Notes: generated from the sequence alone by a model not told the origin. A DNA stretch of 64,000 bases from Corallococcus silvisoli (GCF_009909145.1 NZ_JAAAPJ010000001.1:744001-808000); one strand, 5' to 3'; counted from the stretch's first letter, positions 24,837 to 34,205 are shown. Made by a program: numbers and translations.

Positions 24837-26447
24837 ATGTCCCGCCACGGGCCTCGTGATTCCCTGTCTCCCTCGGGCCTGGCCGAGGTCTCGACGGCCG
24901 TTGGAGACAACCCGCGGGTCGCGGCGTCCGCCGATGAGTGGGTGCCAGCCCTGACCCTCCTCTCCCATCCCATGGCGACGCGGGCGGGAGCGCGGCTTCT
25001 CCTGGACGCGGTCCTCGCGGGCCGCGACGTGGAGGTGTCCCGCAACGGTCCGAACTTCGCCCGGCCCGGAGAGCCCTTCGGCCAGCCGCTGGCGGACCCC
25101 TTCGTCAGCCGGGTCCCCATCGTCTTCTCCGCGGGAGAGGCCGGGAGGATCCGGCTGCGCGTCGGCGAGGGTGGAACCCGGGTGTCGGTGAACGGCGGGC
25201 TCGTGACGGGCTGTGAGTTCACGCGGGAGGAGCTGGCGGCGGGCGTGCCGCTCGACGTCGCCGGACGGCTGGTGTTGCTGCTGCACCTGTCCTCGCGCCA
25301 GGTGGGTGCGCCCTCGGACACGCTGGGCATGCGGGGCGACAGCCAGGGCATCCGGCGTGTGCGCGAGCACATCCTGCGCATCGCCGACCTCCAGGTGCCG
25401 GTGCTGATCCGGGGTGAGACGGGCACGGGCAAGGAGCTGGTGGCCCAGGCCATCCATCAACACGGTCCACGACAGGGCCGCCCCTTCATCAGCGTGAACC
25501 TGGGCGCCATCCCCAGGGAGCTGGCGGCCGCGGAGCTGTTTGGCGCGCAGCGGGGCGCCTTCACGGGTGCGACCCGCGACCGCGAGGGTTTCTTCCGGGC
25601 GGCGCACGGCGGCACCCTGTTCCTCGACGAAGTGGGCGAAGCCCCTCCCGAGGTCCAGGTGATGCTGCTGCGGGTGCTGGAGACCGGCGAGCTGTATCCG
25701 GTGGGTGGCACCACCCCCATCAAGACGGACGTGCGGCTCATCGCGGCCACTGACTCCCACCTGGAGGAGCACATCCGGGACGGGCGCTTCAAGGCGCCGC
25801 TGCTGCACCGCCTGTCTGGCTACGAGGTCCGGCTGCCACCCCTGCGCGAGCGGCGTGAGGACCTGGGGGAGCTGTTCCTGCACTTCGCTCGGGAGGAGCT
25901 GGAGGCCATTGGCGAAGCCCACCGCCTGACGCCCCGTGACCCCTACGCCGAGCCCTGGCTGCCGGCCTCGCTCGCGCTGCGCCTGCTGCGCTTCGCGTGG
26001 CCCGGCAACGTCCGGCAGCTGCGCAACCTCACCCGCCAGCTCGTGATTGGGAGCCGGGGGCAGCCGGTCCTGCGGCTGGATCCGCGGCTCGCAGGGGAAC
26101 TGGAGACCGCCGTCGTGGAGACCCCGGTCGCGAAGCCCCCCGCTGCGGTCGCCCGGCGCAAATCCACGGACATCACGGGCGAGGAGCTGCTGGCGGCGCT
26201 CCGTCAGCACCAGTGGGACCTCAAGTTGACGGCGGACCGGCTCGGCATCCCGCGCTCGTCCATCTACGATGTCATCGACAAGCACCCGAACATCCGCAGG
26301 GCGGGGACGCTGACCGCGGAGGAGATCACCGCCTGTCATCAGGAGTGTGAAGGTGACCTGGACGCGATGGTCCGGCGCCTGGAGGTCTCCAAGCGGGCGC
26401 TCAACCGACGCATCAAGGAGCTGGGTCTGAGCACCCGGGGCTCCTGA
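24837..26447 (+). CDS. Sigma-54-dependent activator with an FHA-like N-terminus
   Basis: A 536-residue enhancer-binding protein. Residues ~45-160 resemble an FHA phosphopeptide-binding domain (DVEVSRNGPNFARPGE), common in myxobacterial activators coupled to Ser/Thr kinases. The AAA+ domain has Walker A GETGTGKE (193-200), the sigma-54 contact loop GAFTGA (240-245), Walker B TLFLDEVGEAPPEVQ and the FAWPGNVRQLRNL motif. The C-terminus carries a Fis-type helix pair (LTADRLGIPRSSIYDVI) and, unusually, a second similar helix pair (MVRRLEVSKRALNRRIKELG). The start ATG 24837 is 78 bases after the LuxR gene on the same strand. The convergent large kinase at 26966-30577 may phosphorylate its partner protein. 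Confidence 0.93.
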   Translation: MSRHGPRDSLSPSGLAEVSTAVGDNPRVAASADEWVPALTLLSHPMATRAGARLLLDAVLAGRDVEVSRNGPNFARPGEPFGQPLADPFVSRVPIVFSAGEAGRIRLRVGEGGTRVSVNGGLVTGCEFTREELAAGVPLDVAGRLVLLLHLSSRQVGAPSDTLGMRGDSQGIRRVREHILRIADLQVPVLIRGETGTGKELVAQAIHQHGPRQGRPFISVNLGAIPRELAAAELFGAQRGAFTGATRDREGFFRAAHGGTLFLDEVGEAPPEVQVMLLRVLETGELYPVGGTTPIKTDVRLIAATDSHLEEHIRDGRFKAPLLHRLSGYEVRLPPLRERREDLGELFLHFAREELEAIGEAHRLTPRDPYAEPWLPASLALRLLRFAWPGNVRQLRNLTRQLVIGSRGQPVLRLDPRLAGELETAVVETPVAKPPAAVARRKSTDITGEELLAALRQHQWDLKLTADRLGIPRSSIYDVIDKHPNIRRAGTLTAEEITACHQECEGDLDAMVRRLEVSKRALNRRIKELGLSTRGS

Positions 26448-26524
26448 CGCCGTGGCAGGCCCCATGCAAGGAATTGCCGGGTCCGCTCGAGGCCCCGGGT
26501 CGTCGGGTCGAAAGGAACCGTGCC

Positions 26525-26953
26525 ATGCCGAAGCACCAATTGATCCTCTCCAAGTACGTCAACGATTCGCATCCGGTCCGCTCGCTGGGGACGCGGCTCG
26601 AGCCCGTCCTTCAACTGGTGATGAACAGCGCCCGGAGCGAAGAGGCGCTGAATGACCCCAGCCTTTGCCTCGTGATGCCGGGAGACGTGCTCGAGGTCGT
26701 GGTCGCCTCGAACCCACGCGAAGGCGTCGTCCTCTGGATCCTCGAGTCCGACAGCACCGACCAGGGGGGCGACTGCATCGACCTGCTCGACACGGAGGTG
26801 ATGCTCCTCCCGGTGGACACCTTGTTTGCGCCGGAGCCGGGAGAGCAGCGCCGCAGGCTGTGGATCAGCGAGCAGGGGCAGGAGCCGCGATTCCCCCCGA
26901 AGGACACGACAGGCAACGCCGGCACCATGGTCGCGACCCCGCCCCCTCCCTGA
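26525..26953 (+). CDS. Hypothetical protein, 142 residues, downstream of the sigma-54 activator
   Basis: Not recognised. ATG 26525 opens PKHQLILSKYVNDSHPVRSL; a longer frame begins at 26474. There is no signal peptide or membrane segment. The core alternates beta-strands and acidic stretches (LCLVMPGDVLEVVVASN, REGVVLWILESDSTDQ), which looks like a compact beta-rich cytoplasmic domain. The C-terminal ~30 residues are disordered. It follows the activator gene by 77 bases on the same strand and ends 12 bases from the convergent kinase gene, so it probably belongs with the activator and may be its target or partner. Confidence 0.65.
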   Translation: MPKHQLILSKYVNDSHPVRSLGTRLEPVLQLVMNSARSEEALNDPSLCLVMPGDVLEVVVASNPREGVVLWILESDSTDQGGDCIDLLDTEVMLLPVDTLFAPEPGEQRRRLWISEQGQEPRFPPKDTTGNAGTMVATPPPP

Positions 26954-26965
26954 CGCGGTCTCGCA

Positions 26966-29900
26966 TCACCGCTCGGGTCTGGCGCGGGCACCCCGCAGGA
27001 GGCCGCCCCATTCGCGTTGAAAGCCTGGGTTGGCGGTGAGCGCGCGGGAGAGTTCCTCCACGGCCTGTTCGCGCCACGCCTGTCGCTGTCCGGCCTCGTC
27101 CGGGGGGAGCGCCGCCCGGAGCGAGAGGAGCGCGCCTCGCAACAGGTGGGCGTCGGGCCAGTCGGGGCGTGACGCGATGAGCGGATCGACCTGCTCCAGC
27201 GCTTGTTGGAGCAGGGGGCCCGCGTCCTGCTTCGCTTGCATCGCGCGGGCGGCCCAGCGCCGGAGGAAGTGCCCGAAGCCCAGGTTGAAGTCCTGTCGCT
27301 CTGGAGCCAGCGCGATGCCCTTCCGGAACGCCTGGGCCGCGGCCTCGCAGTCCTCGGCGCGTGAGCCGGAGTACAGCGCCCGGGCGCCCAGCGTCTCCCC
27401 CAGGAAGTACCACGCGTCGGCCTGGTTCGGTTTGCGCGCGAGCGCCTGCCGCAAGGGCTCCTCGGCGCGCGCGATGCTCGGGCGGGGATCGCGTCCGTGG
27501 TCGAGTTCGAAGGTGGCCCGGGTGGCGTGGACCATGCCGCGGTTGGCCAGCGTCCCGGCGTCCTCCGGGAGCCAGCGCAGCGCTTGCTGGAGGGCGAGGT
27601 CGGCCGCGCGCACGCTCGCGCGGGGATCCTCTCCGCGCGCACGTTGGTAGAGGGCGCGCTGGGCGAACACCTCCCCGAGGTTGATGTAGCCGTACCCGCT
27701 CTTCGGCGCGACGGCCACGGCCCGCTCGCAGGCCGCCTGGGCGCGGGCCAGCACGGGGGTGGGGTCCGCTCCGTGGTCCCAGTCCGCCTGCGCCTGCTGG
27801 AGCAGCGTCAGGCACAGGCCGTTGTGGAGCTGGGGGATGCCGGGGCCGAGTTCGATGCCCTTCCGATACAGCTCCGCCGAGCGCTCCAGCGCCGAGCTGG
27901 GTTCACCGCCCCGGACGTGGAGCCGTCGGGCCACGAGCGCATGCGCCAACCCCGCGTAGAAGTAGGTCACCACGTGCCCGGGGTTGAGGGTCCGGGCCTG
28001 GTCCAGCGCCGCCACGGCCTGGGAGAGATCCGCGTCCGCATCCGCATCCCGGGGCTGGGTGGCGCGGGTGTAGAGCGCGATGCCCAGGTTGAGCCAACCC
28101 TCCGGCACCCGCCCGTCGAGCCGCACCGAGGCGCGACAGGCGTCGATGGCCTTGCCGTACTGGGGCAGCGGATCCGCGCCCACCTGCTCCTCGTAGTCGG
28201 CCCAGGTCTTGTGGACGAGGCACAGGTTGAGGAGGAAGCCCGCGTCCCGGTCCTCGGGAGCCAGGCCCTCGAAGCTCTCGACCGCCGCGCGGAGCTGCTC
28301 ACGTGGGTCCTGGGAGTGGAGCTGACGGAGGTGGCCCCAGATCCACCAGGCCTGCCCCAGCTCGAGCCGGGCCTTCGACAGCGAGGGGTCGAGCTCCAGC
28401 GCATGCCGTGCGGCTGTCACCGCCTTCTGGGGGAGCGCCTCGTCGTACTCGCCCAGGTTGCCCTGGTACTCGGCGAGCCGGCGGTGGAGGCGGGCTTCCA
28501 ATACCCATGCATCGGAGTGGTCTGGCATCGCGGTGAGCGCGCGCGCGACAGCCTCGAGCCCTCGCGTGTAGGGGGGCAGGACCGCGCCCTTGCCGTAGAC
28601 CTCCAGGATGAGCGCGCCGAACTCGAGCTCGCCCTGGGCCGTGTAGAGGGAGGCCACGCTCTCGCCGCTCGCGACCGCCTCCGCGTAGGCCTTGCGGCCC
28701 GCCTCGAAGTCCGCCGCCGCGGCCTCGGGCTGGCCCAGGTTCCAGTGCCGCATGGCGCGGGCCTGGAGGATGTCGCCCTTGAGCTTGAGCGCTTCGTGGA
28801 ACCACGAGAACCCGGGGCCGAGCGTGGCCAGCCGCGCGAGGGCGTCGTCCCACCGGTCCTCGTAGAAGGCGAGCAGCGCCGCGACATACGCGGTGGAGGG
28901 GACCTCGGCACCGTCGCTCTGGCGGAGCCAGTCCCGCGCCGGATCGCGATAGCGGAGTTCGGCCTCGCGCTTGAGGACCTCCCTCCGCTGGGGGTCGCGC
29001 AGGCGTTCGGCTTCCAGCAGTCGCGCCTGGTATTCGTGGCCCGTGACCAGCGCCAGCGCATAGGCCACCCGGGGTTCGCGGAAGCCTCGCGCCCAGGCGG
29101 TTTCGAGCGCCTCGCGGGCTCGCGCCTCGTCTCCGAGCGCCAGGTAGCCACGCCCCAGCGCATAGTGTCCGGGGCCCGCGGCCTGCTCGCCGGCCTCCTG
29201 GATCTCCGCCGCGAGCGCCGCCATGCGCGTCCGGATGGCGCGCTGATCCACGCGGGTGTCATGCAGCGGCGACAGGTCCGAGTAGCGGGCCAGGGCCTCG
29301 ATGCGCTCGACGGACTCCGTGAACCGGCGGGCCAGGCGCTCCCGTGTGGCGGCCTCGCGGCGGGCCAGCCCCGCCTGTCCCAACGCGAGGAGCACGAGCA
29401 GGGTCGCCACGAAGCTCACGGACGCCACGAACCGGTGCCGGCGCAGCGTCCGCAGCAGCCGGTACCCGGGCCCGTGCGCGCGAGCCCGCACCGGCTCGCC
29501 GCGGAGGAAGCGCCCCAGCTCGTCCGCCACGGCCCGGGCCGAGTCGTACCGGGCCGAGCGCTCCTTCTCCAGACACTTGAGCGCGATGGCCTCGAGGTCC
29601 TTCGGGATGTCGGGATCCACCGCGCGAGGGGGCCGGGGCTCCGTGTGGGCGATGTGGTTGAGCACCTCCAGGCCATTGGCTCCGGGGATGGGCGGCTGGC
29701 CCGTCAACACGCTGTAGAGGGTAGCGCCCAGGCTGTAGACATCCGCGCGGCGGTCGAGGCTGGTGACCTCGCCCCGGGCCTGCTCGGGTGACATGTAGTG
29801 GGGCGTGCCCAGCACCGCGCCGGTGGCGGTGGCGCCCTCCTTCCAGTCCCGCGCCAGCCCGAAGTCCATCACGTAGGGGCGCAGCGTCCCGTCCTCCGCG

Positions 29901-30577
29901 CGCTCCACCAGGATGTTGGAGGGCTTGAGGTCCCGGTGGATGAGGCCCACGCGGTGTGCCTCGTGCACGCCCTCGCAGGCGGCCTGGAGCACCAGCGCCT
30001 TCTGCTCGAAGGACAGCCCGCGGGCGAGCGTGCCCAGCGACTGTCCTTCGATGAACCGCATGGCGATGTAGACGCGCCCCTGGACCTCTCCCACCTCGTA
30101 CACGGGGCACACGCGCTCGTGGTTGACCCGTGCCTGGGCTCGGGCCTCGGAGAGGAAGCGCCGGGTGAGCTCCGGGGCATCACCGCGGACGAACTTCAGG
30201 GCCACGTTCCGGTTCAGCCGTGGATCCCTCGCGAGGAAGACGCGCCCCATGCCTCCTTCGCCGAGGAAGCGCACGCACAGGTAGCGCTCCCATCCGGGGA
30301 TCGGGAAAGCGGAGGGTTCGGGGGAGGGGGCTGGCGGAGGCGCGACGGGGGTGGTCGCGTCCTCGACCCCGGAGCGCGAGCGGGCTGCGGCGTCACCCCG
30401 GACCAGCGCCATCATCGAGACAAGGGAGTCCTCGGACAGGCGGCCCTGTTCACGAAGCAGGGCCAGGGGCCCGCGTTCCGTGCGCTGGACCTCCTCCCGC
30501 AGTGCTCCTGCTTCCTGCTCGGAGAGCAGCCCCTCCGCGAGGGCCACGCGCAGCTCGGCCTCGAACCCCTGACGCAT
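26966..30577 (-). CDS. Large Ser/Thr protein kinase with membrane segment and TPR-like repeats
   Basis: A 1203-residue kinase. ATG 30577 opens MRQGFEAELRVALAEGLLS; the start 31 codons upstream lacks support. Residues ~95-370 are a Hanks-type kinase: glycine loop GEGGMGRV, VAL KF lysine, catalytic HRDLKPSNIL, DFG as DFGLARDW and the activation-end TPHYMSPEQARG. One membrane segment follows (FVASVSFVATLLVLLALG). The outer ~750 residues are helical tetratricopeptide-type repeats (for example ARHALELDPSLSKARLELG and GWLNLGIALYTRATQ), probably sensing peptides or partners outside the cytoplasm. It converges with the sigma-54 activator and its small neighbour, suggesting, but not proving, one signalling module. 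Confidence 0.95.
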   Translation of the reverse strand: MRQGFEAELRVALAEGLLSEQEAGALREEVQRTERGPLALLREQGRLSEDSLVSMMALVRGDAAARSRSGVEDATTPVAPPPAPSPEPSAFPIPGWERYLCVRFLGEGGMGRVFLARDPRLNRNVALKFVRGDAPELTRRFLSEARAQARVNHERVCPVYEVGEVQGRVYIAMRFIEGQSLGTLARGLSFEQKALVLQAACEGVHEAHRVGLIHRDLKPSNILVERAEDGTLRPYVMDFGLARDWKEGATATGAVLGTPHYMSPEQARGEVTSLDRRADVYSLGATLYSVLTGQPPIPGANGLEVLNHIAHTEPRPPRAVDPDIPKDLEAIALKCLEKERSARYDSARAVADELGRFLRGEPVRARAHGPGYRLLRTLRRHRFVASVSFVATLLVLLALGQAGLARREAATRERLARRFTESVERIEALARYSDLSPLHDTRVDQRAIRTRMAALAAEIQEAGEQAAGPGHYALGRGYLALGDEARAREALETAWARGFREPRVAYALALVTGHEYQARLLEAERLRDPQRREVLKREAELRYRDPARDWLRQSDGAEVPSTAYVAALLAFYEDRWDDALARLATLGPGFSWFHEALKLKGDILQARAMRHWNLGQPEAAAADFEAGRKAYAEAVASGESVASLYTAQGELEFGALILEVYGKGAVLPPYTRGLEAVARALTAMPDHSDAWVLEARLHRRLAEYQGNLGEYDEALPQKAVTAARHALELDPSLSKARLELGQAWWIWGHLRQLHSQDPREQLRAAVESFEGLAPEDRDAGFLLNLCLVHKTWADYEEQVGADPLPQYGKAIDACRASVRLDGRVPEGWLNLGIALYTRATQPRDADADADLSQAVAALDQARTLNPGHVVTYFYAGLAHALVARRLHVRGGEPSSALERSAELYRKGIELGPGIPQLHNGLCLTLLQQAQADWDHGADPTPVLARAQAACERAVAVAPKSGYGYINLGEVFAQRALYQRARGEDPRASVRAADLALQQALRWLPEDAGTLANRGMVHATRATFELDHGRDPRPSIARAEEPLRQALARKPNQADAWYFLGETLGARALYSGSRAEDCEAAAQAFRKGIALAPERQDFNLGFGHFLRRWAARAMQAKQDAGPLLQQALEQVDPLIASRPDWPDAHLLRGALLSLRAALPPDEAGQRQAWREQAVEELSRALTANPGFQREWGGLLRGARARPER

Positions 30578-30859
30578 CGAGCAACGCCCCCAGGCAAGGC
30601 GCCCATCGTACTCGCAACGGGCCAGCCGTGGCCGGGGTGGACCCGGGAGGGCACGGCACGTCACCGGCATGTCGGCGACATGTCGGCGCGGAGGGGAGCC
30701 AGGGGACGGGCTCCTTCCTGGAGGCCGTCCTCCTCGGAGGGCTCCACCGGAAGCGCCAGGTCCGGCCCTGGCGCGGCCCCTGCAATGTCACGCATTCGCG
30801 GCGGCATCGAGTCGCCGCGAACCGTTCATCCCATGCATCACGCCTTGGAGAAGACAGCC

Positions 30860-31255
30860 ATGAAGCATGCCCTGACCTTCGCAGCCCTCGCCGTCTCGTT
30901 CTTCGCCACCCAGGCTTCCGCCCTGGAGCTGGAGAACGTGCGCGCCCTCTTTCCGCGGGCGTTGGCGGCCCAGCAGTGCCCCTCCGGGTCCCAGCCGGCC
31001 TACGTGACCATGGCCTATCAGGGCATGACCGGCCAGGCGATCTGCGCGGCGAACCAGAACGGCCCCAAGAGCTGCGTCGCCGCGAAGTTCGTGGCCATCC
31101 GCGCGGACAACACCTATTCGGTCTGGCCGGCGTATGACGTGTCCTGCTCCACGCCGGTCGTCGGCGCCTGGCCGTGGGGCCGCATGCAGCTGGCGCCGGA
31201 CGTCCTGGACACGCAGTGGATGCACCCCGACATGCACGTCATCTGCTGTCAGTAG
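30860..31255 (+). CDS. Small secreted Cys-rich protein, 131 residues
   Basis: Not recognised. ATG 30860 follows TTGGAG with good spacing and gives a clean signal peptide (ALTFAALAVSFFATQASA); a start ten codons upstream would blur it. The mature protein of about 110 residues contains six Cys (AAQQCPSGS, GQAICAANQ, PKSCVAAK, VSCSTP and the C-terminal VICCQ), probably disulphide-bonded. It has many aromatic and Gly/Pro residues and no repeats. It is a single gene followed by an inverted repeat at 31273-31300. It may be a secreted or surface factor; no function can be assigned. Confidence 0.75.
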   Translation: MKHALTFAALAVSFFATQASALELENVRALFPRALAAQQCPSGSQPAYVTMAYQGMTGQAICAANQNGPKSCVAAKFVAIRADNTYSVWPAYDVSCSTPVVGAWPWGRMQLAPDVLDTQWMHPDMHVICCQ

Positions 31256-31272
31256 CTCCTCGGGTGACGGGA

Positions 31273-31300
31273 GGGGCGTCGCACGGTCCCGCGACGCCTC
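31273..31300 (+). terminator. Probable intrinsic terminator
   Basis: GGCGTCGC (31275-31282) pairs perfectly with GCGACGCC (31291-31298), and two flanking bases can extend the stem. It lies 18 bases after the stop of the small secreted protein gene. Confidence 0.5.
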
Positions 31301-31511
31301 GCCCGGGCAGGCCGACTCCTTGGCCATGCGCTCGGAGCCCGTGTCGCTGGGATGCAGGCCCTCCACGGTCCGCTCGCTGCTCATTGCGTCAGGGGGCTGG
31401 GGCCCTCACCGCCGCCTCGATATCAATTCGATGTGCCCCCCGAACCCCGCTGGAGGGGCACACGGGGCACATGGCGATTCCTTCATCGGATCGAAGGGGC
31501 GCCGCTTCCAG

Positions 31512-31982
31512 TCAAGCTCCCTCGTCGGGGAGGAGTGTCCGAAGAAGCTCGTCGTCAGGGCCGAGCGGGCGCCATCCAGCGGGGGGGGGATTGGCGCGAA
31601 GTGCCTCCCTGGCCAGTCGAACTCTCCCCTTATGGGTTTCTGGGGTGTACGCCGACCATTGGCTGAACACGAGGGCAACCTCCATCCGAGCGTCGTCGTC
31701 CAGCACGGCTGGCCAGCCGGTTGGGAGATATGCACACAGTTCGCGCACGAACTGCCCGCGAACGAGGCGTGTGACCTGATGGCTGCGCTCCGCCTCGGCC
31801 ACCAGTCCTCTGAACACCTGCACACCGGCAATGTCCTCGCGACCAAGCTCCTCGGCCAGCGCCACCAGCGAAGCGGTAGGGCGGGCCTCGGCAAAGGCAG
31901 TGAGCGAGTCGAAGCCGTGTTCGTGGACGCGCTCATACAGGCGGGCCTTCCAGTTCCCCTGCCATGAACGTCCGTCGGTCAT
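31512..31982 (-). CDS. Probable cognate immunity protein of the DUF2380-like lipoprotein toxin
   Basis: A 156-residue acidic, mostly helical cytoplasmic protein (SLTAFAEARPTASLVALAEE, EVALVFSQWSAYTPETHKGR) with no signal peptide. Its ATG overlaps the stop of the upstream toxin-like lipoprotein gene in an ATGA, so it is made in step with it and is the last gene of the operon. In polymorphic toxin loci this place is held by the immunity gene, and small acidic helical proteins are typical. The sequence itself matches no family I can name, so the immunity role is inferred from position only. Confidence 0.65.
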   Translation of the reverse strand: MTDGRSWQGNWKARLYERVHEHGFDSLTAFAEARPTASLVALAEELGREDIAGVQVFRGLVAEAERSHQVTRLVRGQFVRELCAYLPTGWPAVLDDDARMEVALVFSQWSAYTPETHKGRVRLAREALRANPPPAGWRPLGPDDELLRTLLPDEGA

Positions 31983-33517
31983 CGGCTTCTCCCCTTAGTG
32001 AAATTCATCGGGATGTCGTAGATCTTCATGTTTTCTCCGACGATCCTCAGGACCGTATTCCGCGTCAACCTGCGTCCAGCTTCGGCCTCGGCGTCGCGCA
32101 GTAGCTCCATGATCAGCCGATTCCACTCACCGGGCCATGTGCGCCCCAGCTTCCAGTTTCCCCCACCGTGAATCGCCTCGTGGTGGGCCTGCTCCAACCG
32201 GACGCAGAACTGGTCGATGTCCATGTCGCCCTTGAAGCCGCGTTGCTCGAACCACTCGCGGTGCTCTTGCGGCAACACATGGTGTTTCGGGCCGTCCGAC
32301 ATGCCCGCTCCTGCCCTGCCGGTTTCGTGCATGCCGCGCACTTCGGGGCTGTCCCCCAACGCGTCGCGCACGCCCTTGGGTAGGTCCTGATGGGCCTGGG
32401 CCATCATGACCTGTCCACCGTGAATGCGGACGGCCGCGCTGACGGCAGGAACGGAGAGGACGCCCGCCTGCACGAGCCTTCGCATCATCTCCACCCACTC
32501 GGCGGAGACGGCAATCCGCGAGCCCACCATGACTCCACCCGAACTCATCACGAGGCCCACGCCGAGCGTGGCGGGGGCGGAGGGAGGGAGCCGTGGGAGC
32601 GACATCTTCAGCGTGGAGATCATGGCGACCATCTCCAACGCCTGCATCGCCGCGATGACCTGCCCGCCGAGCTTCATGGTCGAGCGGGTCTCTCGCTGGA
32701 GTGTGTCGAACTCACGGGTGAGCTTCCCCATCAGTTCAGGCATCGCGAGGGTCGCCGCTTCGACTCGCTCCGGGTCCAGTGAAGAGAGGTCCGCCAGCGT
32801 GGGCTCCATCATTCCCTGCACGCGATGAAGGTCTGCGAACAGCTTCTCGACGCTGCACATCGGGCAGTTTCTGAAAATGGCGTCAGCGAGGTGGAGGAAG
32901 TCAACCCAGGTGGCAAGCAGGAGGGTCCCGAACTGGGCCGCCTGGAGCTTCGGCCCTGTCATGCGCAGCAGGCCCAGCTCCATGTCCGCGTCGCCGACGT
33001 CCGAGGCCGCATCCGTCAACGCGGTGGCACTCCCGAGCGCGTCACGAAGCCACGTCAACTGAGTGGAGCCCTGGTCGAGGTATCGCGTGAAGACGCCGGT
33101 GAAGCCCCATCCCACGAGGGCTGGAGGACGGGACGCCAGTTTGGAGAGCGCGGCTTCGCTGCTGTCCATGGAGCCCCGCACCTCTCCGATGGCCGCGAGG
33201 ACGGCTTGACGTGTCAGGGCGGTGCTCCGCCCCCTGCCCCCGACGGCTCCATCCCTGCTGCCGTACCCCGCGCCGGTCGCGTCGTCGCGTGGCCCCTGGC
33301 GGCGCAGCAGCCGTTGGTACATCCCAGGCCCCGAGATGGAGGACGGTGGGGAGCGCAATGCGCGTGGAGGCTCATCCCCAGGAGCCGCCACCCACGCGGG
33401 CGAGGGGGACTCACTCGGCGCGTAACTCAAGCTCAGGCCATGCCCGGGAGCCTGTGGCACGGAGGCGCATCCCGTGGCCAGCATCACCACGGCCAGCAGC
33501 AGGGCCTCAGCGCGCAT
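31979..33517 (-). CDS. TIGR02269/DUF2380-like lipoprotein with a His-rich toxin-type C-terminus
   Basis: A 512-residue lipoprotein (lipobox VMLATGCAS, Cys near residue 17). Residues ~100-390 are helical and may contain hydrophobic hairpins (GFTGVFTRYLDQG, LGVGLVMSSGGVMVG). The last ~100 residues hold the His motifs of the myxobacterial TIGR02269 paralogues: HHVLPQEHREWF at 412-413 onward and AHHEAIHGGGNWKLG at 445 onward, resembling an HNH/AHH nuclease centre. Lipoprotein toxins of this layout (SitA) are passed between kin by outer-membrane exchange in Myxococcus, with the immunity gene downstream. Here the gene lies between an outer-membrane protein (11-base overlap) and a probable immunity gene (4-base overlap). 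Toxicity and delivery are inference. Confidence 0.8.
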   Translation of the reverse strand: MRAEALLLAVVMLATGCASVPQAPGHGLSLSYAPSESPSPAWVAAPGDEPPRALRSPPSSISGPGMYQRLLRRQGPRDDATGAGYGSRDGAVGGRGRSTALTRQAVLAAIGEVRGSMDSSEAALSKLASRPPALVGWGFTGVFTRYLDQGSTQLTWLRDALGSATALTDAASDVGDADMELGLLRMTGPKLQAAQFGTLLLATWVDFLHLADAIFRNCPMCSVEKLFADLHRVQGMMEPTLADLSSLDPERVEAATLAMPELMGKLTREFDTLQRETRSTMKLGGQVIAAMQALEMVAMISTLKMSLPRLPPSAPATLGVGLVMSSGGVMVGSRIAVSAEWVEMMRRLVQAGVLSVPAVSAAVRIHGGQVMMAQAHQDLPKGVRDALGDSPEVRGMHETGRAGAGMSDGPKHHVLPQEHREWFEQRGFKGDMDIDQFCVRLEQAHHEAIHGGGNWKLGRTWPGEWNRLIMELLRDAEAEAGRRLTRNTVLRIVGENMKIYDIPMNFTKGRSR

Positions 33518-34205
33518 TGTCCACCCCCAGGCCCACCGTGGCGAAGGCCCCCTGCACCGCCACGGCAGTGCCGTCCAGGTGCGCCAGCGTCACTGAGGGC
33601 GCGCGCCCTCCGACCCGTCCCCAGTCATGCACGGCGGAGAGCGCCAGCGTGTAGCGGCCCGGCTCGCGGGGTTGGTCGAAGAGGACGTGCTGCACGTCCA
33701 GCGCGACCTCCGCCCCCATCAGGCGCGCGCCCAGCACGTCCGAGGCGAAGGCTTGCGTGTAGAGCGGTCCCAGCGTCCCGGTGAGGAATCCTCCCGCGGG
33801 GTGGTAGTCGGGATTGCTTCGGTTGGAGTAGCGCCGCACGAGGTGCGCGGACAACAGGCTGAAGGACTCCAGCGCGCCGAACCAGACGCCCACGGGCGCG
33901 TTGTCCGAGCCCAGCTTGAGGGCACGCACCACCTGCCCCCAGTCCGAGAGGCTGTCCCAGTCCTCCCTCCGCACGAGACCCGTGTCTTTCCCTCCGCCCC
34001 AAAGATGTAGCCGCACCGGGGCGCCCAGGTTGAGGCCGAACTCCGCGCCTCCGTCGAGAATGAGCGTCGGCTCCACCTGCATGAAGCCTTGAGCCGTGCC
34101 CATGCCCGCCCGTGGCTGAAACGTCAGCGTCGTCGCCTCCACGCGCGTCAGGAAGTGAGGCACCACCAGCCACAGCCACGCCGCCCAACTTCGCGTCATC
34201 CGCAT
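33507..34205 (-). CDS. Outer-membrane beta-barrel-like protein preceding the lipoprotein toxin
   Basis: A 232-residue exported protein. ATG 34205 follows GGAGG and leads into a signal peptide (WAAWLWLVVPHFLTRVEA) without a lipobox Cys; the longer frame upstream has no such support. The mature part is rich in alternating strands with aromatic ends (TLTFQPRAGMGTAQGFMQVE, RLHLWGGG, RYTLALSAVHDWG, VQGAFATVGLGVD), the pattern of a small outer-membrane barrel. It is the first gene of the three-gene operon with the toxin-like lipoprotein. In known sit operons the first gene encodes a lipoprotein helper (SitB); this protein is different in kind, so it may be a variant delivery partner or an unrelated gene. 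Confidence 0.7.
   Translation of the reverse strand: MRMTRSWAAWLWLVVPHFLTRVEATTLTFQPRAGMGTAQGFMQVEPTLILDGGAEFGLNLGAPVRLHLWGGGKDTGLVRREDWDSLSDWGQVVRALKLGSDNAPVGVWFGALESFSLLSAHLVRRYSNRSNPDYHPAGGFLTGTLGPLYTQAFASDVLGARLMGAEVALDVQHVLFDQPREPGRYTLALSAVHDWGRVGGRAPSVTLAHLDGTAVAVQGAFATVGLGVDNAR

Noticed and set aside
23499..26465. 988-residue minus-strand open frame across the LuxR and sigma-54 activator genes
   Set aside because: It overlaps two well supported genes on the other strand and has shadow-type composition.
27497..29791. 764-residue plus-strand open frame opposite the large kinase
   Set aside because: Antisense shadow without domains; the kinase frame has all catalytic motifs.
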